DNA of 9,589 nt, taken from NCBI GenBank assembly GCA_047971485.1, contig JBKDZR010000100.1:1-9589 (forward strand). Reading direction: 5' to 3'. The notes beneath the pieces are model-generated. The model made no database searches, was not told the DNA's origin, and saw only the letters and a list, made by a program, of their open reading frames with translations. Source of the stretch: JBKDZR01 sp047971485 (GTDB taxonomy: Bacteria; Pseudomonadota; Alphaproteobacteria; Rhodobacterales; Rhodobacteraceae). A program made the translations under genes and the position numbers. How positions within the stretch are numbered: the first letter of the stretch is position 1; each line of letters opens with the position of its first letter. Of the stretch, positions 6,160 through 9,589 are shown piece after piece.

Positions 6160-6173
6160 CCCGGATATCCGGG
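6160..6173. repeat. 14-bp perfect palindrome between gpt and the ppiD-like gene
   Basis: CCCGGATATCCGGG is perfectly self-complementary and begins 11 bases after the gpt stop, about 80 bases before the next start codon. It could be a dimeric regulator site or simply chance in GC-rich DNA. It has no loop and no T-run, so it is not a terminator. Confidence 0.35.
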
Positions 6174-6251
6174 AACCATTGCCGCCATCGCCGCCAGAGG
6201 CTAGACCCCGGCAGAGACCCGGTCAAAGACAAGGCAGGAAGCGGAACGATC

Positions 6252-8102
6252 ATGGCAAAACAGGCCGCCAAGAAGGCATCGAACACCTTTGTCTGGATCA
6301 TCCTGATCCTTCTCATGTTCGGGTTGGCCGGATTCGGCGTGACGAATTTCGGCGGCACGGTGCGCTCGGTCGCCACGGTCGGCAAGACCGAGGTCGGGAT
6401 TGAGGAATATGGCCGCGCGCTTCAGGTCGAGTTGCAGCAATTGTCGCAGACCATGGGCCAGACGGTCACCATGACCCAGGCCCAGGCCATGGGGCTGGAC
6501 CGTCAGGTCTTGCAGCGGATGCTGGGCCAGGCCGCTCTGGACGAAGCCGCCCGTACCGCCGGGCTGAGCGTGGGCGACGCCGAGGTCGGCCAGCAGATCA
6601 GCGCCATCCCCGCCTTTTCCGGCCCCGACGGCCAGTTTGATCGCCAGGCCTACAGCTTCATGCTGGACCGCAACGGCATGACCCCGGCCCAGTTCGAGGA
6701 TCAGATCCGCGCCGAACTGGCCCGCAACCTGTTGCAGGTCGCGCTGATCGGTGGCCTGTCGCCGGGGCCGGCCTTTGGCGATGCGGTCTATCGTTATCTG
6801 GCGCAGACCCGCAGTGCCTCGGTCGTCGCGCTGGATGTGTCCGTTCTGGCCGAACCGCTGTCCCCCCCCTCGGAAGAGGAAATCGCCGCTTACTACGATG
6901 CAACCCCCGAGGCCTTTACCCTGCCCGCCCGCAAGGCCATCACCTATGTCTGGCTGACCCCCGAGATGCTGGCCCCGACCATCGAAATCCCCGAGGCCGA
7001 TCTGCGCGCCGCCTATGAGGCCCGTCACACCGAATTTTCCCAGCCCGAGCGGCGCATGGTCGATCGCCTGGGGTTTGCCGATACCGCCGCGGCCCAAGAG
7101 GCGGCCGATGCCATTGCCGCCGGCACGCGCAGTTTCGATGATTTTCTGGCCGATCGCGGCCTGACGGAAAACGATGTCGATATGGGGATCGTCACCCAGA
7201 GGGATCTCGGTGAGGCCGGGCTGGAGGTGTTCGCCCTTGGCGACCCCGGTGTGGCCGGGCCATTGCCCTCATCGGTCGGACCCGCGCTTTATCGGGTCAA
7301 TGCCATTCTCTCGGCCACTGAAACCCCCTTCGAAGCGGCACGTGATGGGATCCACACCGATCTGGCGCAGAATCAGGCCCGCGGGCTGATCAATGACAAT
7401 TATGTCACGCTTGACGACATGCTGGCCGCGGGCGCGACGCTGGAGGACCTGGCCCAGGAAAGCGACATGGAACTGGGCACCCTGGACTGGTCGGCAACCA
7501 CCACCGAGGGCCCGGCGGGCTTTGCCGCCTTCGCCAATGCCGCGGCGGCCGTCACCGCCGATGATTTTCCCGAAATCGGACATCTGGACAATGGTGGCAT
7601 CTTTGCGCTGCGCCTGGACAGGGACATCCCTGCCGCGCTGCAACCGCTTGATGCGGTGCGCGTCCAGGCCACCGAGGGCGCGGCCCGCGACAAACGCAAC
7701 GCGGCACTGATCCGGCGTGCCGAGGCCCTGATCACCGAGATCGAAACCGGCACCGCCCTGGCCGATCTCGGGCTGGACGTTGCAGTGTATGACGCATTCA
7801 GCCGCAACGCCCCGCCGCGCGACCTGCCCGCACCGGTGCTTGAGGCCGCCTTCGCCATGGCCCCCGGCGCCTTGCAACTGGTCGAGACCCCCGATGGGCC
7901 GGTCCTGATCCAGTTGACCGCCGTGACCGATCCCGACCTGACCGGGGATGAGGCCGCCCGCATCCGCGACACCGTCACCGCCCAGGCCGCACGTGGCATG
8001 GCCGAAGATGTCCTGACCGGGGTCGCCCGTTCGGTCGAGGCCACCGACGGAATCACCACCAACGATGCCGCGCTGAACGCGGTTCATACGCAACTGCCGT
8101 GA
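6252..8102 (+). CDS. ppiD: PpiD-like membrane-anchored peptidyl-prolyl isomerase/chaperone
   Basis: This 616-residue protein fits the PpiD/SurA_N family, which sits in the inner membrane facing the periplasm and helps newly exported proteins fold. A short basic N-terminus is followed by one transmembrane helix (about 13-33, FVWIILILLMFGLAGFGV). Then comes a SurA_N-like helical chaperone region (about 37-190) with the typical VGKTEVGIEEYGRAL opening and an FDRQAYSFMLDRNGMTPAQFEDQI segment. Residues about 245-355 occupy the parvulin position, but the usual HILV and GWF-type motifs are not recognisable, so isomerase activity is doubtful, as in E. coli PpiD. A further SurA-like C-terminal region follows. 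AGGAAG (6236-6241) lies ten bases before ATG at 6252. trpE starts four bases after its stop, so the two are probably co-transcribed. Confidence 0.9.
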   Translation: MAKQAAKKASNTFVWIILILLMFGLAGFGVTNFGGTVRSVATVGKTEVGIEEYGRALQVELQQLSQTMGQTVTMTQAQAMGLDRQVLQRMLGQAALDEAARTAGLSVGDAEVGQQISAIPAFSGPDGQFDRQAYSFMLDRNGMTPAQFEDQIRAELARNLLQVALIGGLSPGPAFGDAVYRYLAQTRSASVVALDVSVLAEPLSPPSEEEIAAYYDATPEAFTLPARKAITYVWLTPEMLAPTIEIPEADLRAAYEARHTEFSQPERRMVDRLGFADTAAAQEAADAIAAGTRSFDDFLADRGLTENDVDMGIVTQRDLGEAGLEVFALGDPGVAGPLPSSVGPALYRVNAILSATETPFEAARDGIHTDLAQNQARGLINDNYVTLDDMLAAGATLEDLAQESDMELGTLDWSATTTEGPAGFAAFANAAAAVTADDFPEIGHLDNGGIFALRLDRDIPAALQPLDAVRVQATEGAARDKRNAALIRRAEALITEIETGTALADLGLDVAVYDAFSRNAPPRDLPAPVLEAAFAMAPGALQLVETPDGPVLIQLTAVTDPDLTGDEAARIRDTVTAQAARGMAEDVLTGVARSVEATDGITTNDAALNAVHTQLP

Positions 8103-8106
8103 CACG

Positions 8107-9589
8107 ATGAAACTGGTTCCTTCCTACGACGATTTCGCCGCCGCCTATGAGGCCGGGCAAAGTCAGGTGGTCTATGCCACCCTGGCCGCCGATCTCGACA
8201 CGCCGGTGTCCCTGATGCTGAAGCTTGCCGCCGCGCGCGAGGATACATTCATCCTGGAAAGTGTGACCGGCGGTGAAATTCGCGGGCGGTATTCCGTGGT
8301 CGGCCTGAAACCCGATCTGATCTGGCGTTGCCGTGGCGAAAAGGCCGAACTCAATCGCCAGGCCCGGTTCGACCGCGACAGCTTTGCCCCCGATCCCCAG
8401 CCGGCCCTGGACAGCCTGCGCGCCCTGATCGCCGAAAGCCGGATCGACATGCCCGTCGGGCTGCCGGCGATCTCCGCCGGGCTGTTCGGCTATCTCGGCT
8501 ATGACATGATCCGGCTGGTCGAACATCTGCCCGGCGTCAATCCCGATCCGCTGGGTCTGCCCGATGCGGTTCTGATGCGGCCCTCGGTGGTTGCGGTGCT
8601 GGACGGGGTGAAGGGCGAGGTCACGGTCGTTTCACCAGCCTGGGCCGGAGCCGGTCTGTCAGCGCGTGCTGCCTATGCCCAGGCGGCCGAGCGGGTCATG
8701 GATGCGGTCCGCGACCTGGAACGCCCCGCCGTGGGCGAAAGCCGCGATCTGGGCGACCCCGGCCCCGATCCCGATCCGGTGAGCAACTTCACCAAGGGTG
8801 CCTATATGGCTGCGGTCGAGAAGGCCAAGGATTACATCCGTGCCGGCGACATCTTTCAGGTCGTCCCGGCGCAGCGCTGGCGCCAGCCTTTCACGCTGCC
8901 ACCCTTTGCGCTTTATCGCTCGTTGCGGCGCACCAATCCGTCACCTTTCATGTTCTACTTCAATTTCGGCGGCTTTCAGGTGATCGGGGCCAGCCCGGAA
9001 ATCCTGGTCCGGGTCTTCGGCAAGGAAGTAACGATCCGCCCCATTGCCGGGACACGTCCGCGCGGGGCCACCCCTGCCGAGGACAAGGCACTGGAGGCCG
9101 ATCTGCTGGCCGATGCCAAGGAACGGGCCGAGCACCTGATGCTGCTGGATCTGGGGCGCAATGATACCGGCCGGGTTTCAAAGATCGGTACGGTACGGCC
9201 GACCGAACAGTTCATCATCGAGCGCTACAGCCACGTCATGCATATCGTTTCCAATGTAGTGGGCGAGTTGTCGGACGATCACGACGCGCTGTCGGCGCTG
9301 CTGGCCGGTCTGCCTGCGGGCACGGTGTCTGGTGCGCCCAAGGTCCGGGCAATGGAGATCATCGACGAGTTGGAGCCGGAAAAGCGCGGCATTTATGGGG
9401 GCGGCGTCGGCTATTTCGCGGCCAATGGCGATATGGACATGTGTATCGCCCTGCGTACGGCCGTCCTGAAGGATCAGGTCCTGTACATGCAGGCCGGGGG
9501 CGGTGTTGTCTATGACAGCGACCCCGAGGCCGAATGGCAGGAATCGGTCAACAAGTCCAAGGCGATCCGGGCGGCAGCGGCCGAGGCGG
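8107..9589 (+). CDS. trpE: Anthranilate synthase component I, 3' end cut by the window
   Basis: TrpE converts chorismate to anthranilate, with ammonia from the TrpG glutaminase, in the first step of tryptophan synthesis. There are 494 codons from ATG at 8107, and only about ten residues should be missing. FILES (48-52) corresponds to the LLES tryptophan-feedback site, and NPSPFMFYF (277-285) also belongs to the allosteric region. Active-site motifs are IRAGDIFQVV (244-253), IAGTRPRG (313-320), LDLGRNDTGRV (347-357), YSHVMHIVSNV (374-384), GAPKVRAMEIIDELEP (409-424), GIYGGGVGY (428-436) and AGGGVVYDSDPEAEWQE (463-479). The HVMHIVS segment identifies TrpE/PabB. TrpE is preferred over PabB because of the intact ES feedback motif and the PpiD-trpE neighbourhood typical of this group. 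The Shine-Dalgarno is weak, suggesting coupling to the preceding gene. Confidence 0.95.
   Translation, partial: MKLVPSYDDFAAAYEAGQSQVVYATLAADLDTPVSLMLKLAAAREDTFILESVTGGEIRGRYSVVGLKPDLIWRCRGEKAELNRQARFDRDSFAPDPQPALDSLRALIAESRIDMPVGLPAISAGLFGYLGYDMIRLVEHLPGVNPDPLGLPDAVLMRPSVVAVLDGVKGEVTVVSPAWAGAGLSARAAYAQAAERVMDAVRDLERPAVGESRDLGDPGPDPDPVSNFTKGAYMAAVEKAKDYIRAGDIFQVVPAQRWRQPFTLPPFALYRSLRRTNPSPFMFYFNFGGFQVIGASPEILVRVFGKEVTIRPIAGTRPRGATPAEDKALEADLLADAKERAEHLMLLDLGRNDTGRVSKIGTVRPTEQFIIERYSHVMHIVSNVVGELSDDHDALSALLAGLPAGTVSGAPKVRAMEIIDELEPEKRGIYGGGVGYFAANGDMDMCIALRTAVLKDQVLYMQAGGGVVYDSDPEAEWQESVNKSKAIRAAAAEA

Noticed and set aside
6201..7097. Antisense open frames over the ppiD-like gene, also at 7269-8105
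   Set aside because: They have glycine/arginine-rich composition typical of shadow frames, and the opposite strand encodes a coherent membrane-anchored protein.
8103..8106. trp attenuator or leader peptide before trpE
   Set aside because: Only four bases separate the previous stop from the trpE start, and there is no Trp-codon cluster or terminator hairpin.

Overview
This is a GC-rich window with the character of an alphaproteobacterium, most likely of the Rhodobacterales/Roseobacter group. That placement rests on protein similarity recalled from memory, the strong G/C bias at third codon positions, and familiar gene neighbourhoods such as the PpiD-like gene directly before trpE and a two-domain cold-shock protein next to a DUF192 protein. 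No mobile element, CRISPR array, phage gene or defence gene was seen. The content is core metabolism, and I did not find a previously undescribed system.

Left part (1-2643). The minus strand carries the N-terminal 699 codons of nrdJ, the adenosylcobalamin-dependent class II ribonucleotide reductase, which runs off the left edge. Upstream of it lies a long non-coding region with two NrdR-box-like 16-mers spaced 31 bp centre to centre and a candidate promoter overlapping them. This is probably how deoxynucleotide synthesis is repressed. Further upstream is sequence with only a doubtful small ORF.

Middle part (2644-4574, all minus strand). In order of transcription: pdxH (pyridoxamine 5'-phosphate oxidase), an AT-rich gap with a good promoter candidate, a two-domain cold-shock protein, a DUF192 protein with a signal peptide whose start overlaps the previous stop (TGATG), and tRNA-Pro(UGG).

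Right part (4750-9589, all plus strand). fabI (enoyl-ACP reductase) diverges from pdxH. It is followed by gpt (xanthine phosphoribosyltransferase), a PpiD-like membrane-anchored periplasmic folding factor, and trpE (anthranilate synthase component I), which starts four bases after the ppiD-like stop and is cut off by the right edge about ten residues short of its expected end. The pathways represented are dNTP synthesis, vitamin B6 salvage, fatty-acid elongation, purine salvage, envelope protein folding and tryptophan synthesis. They are neighbours rather than one pathway. The clearest regulatory signals are the NrdR boxes, the cold-shock promoter and an inverted repeat between pdxH and fabI.
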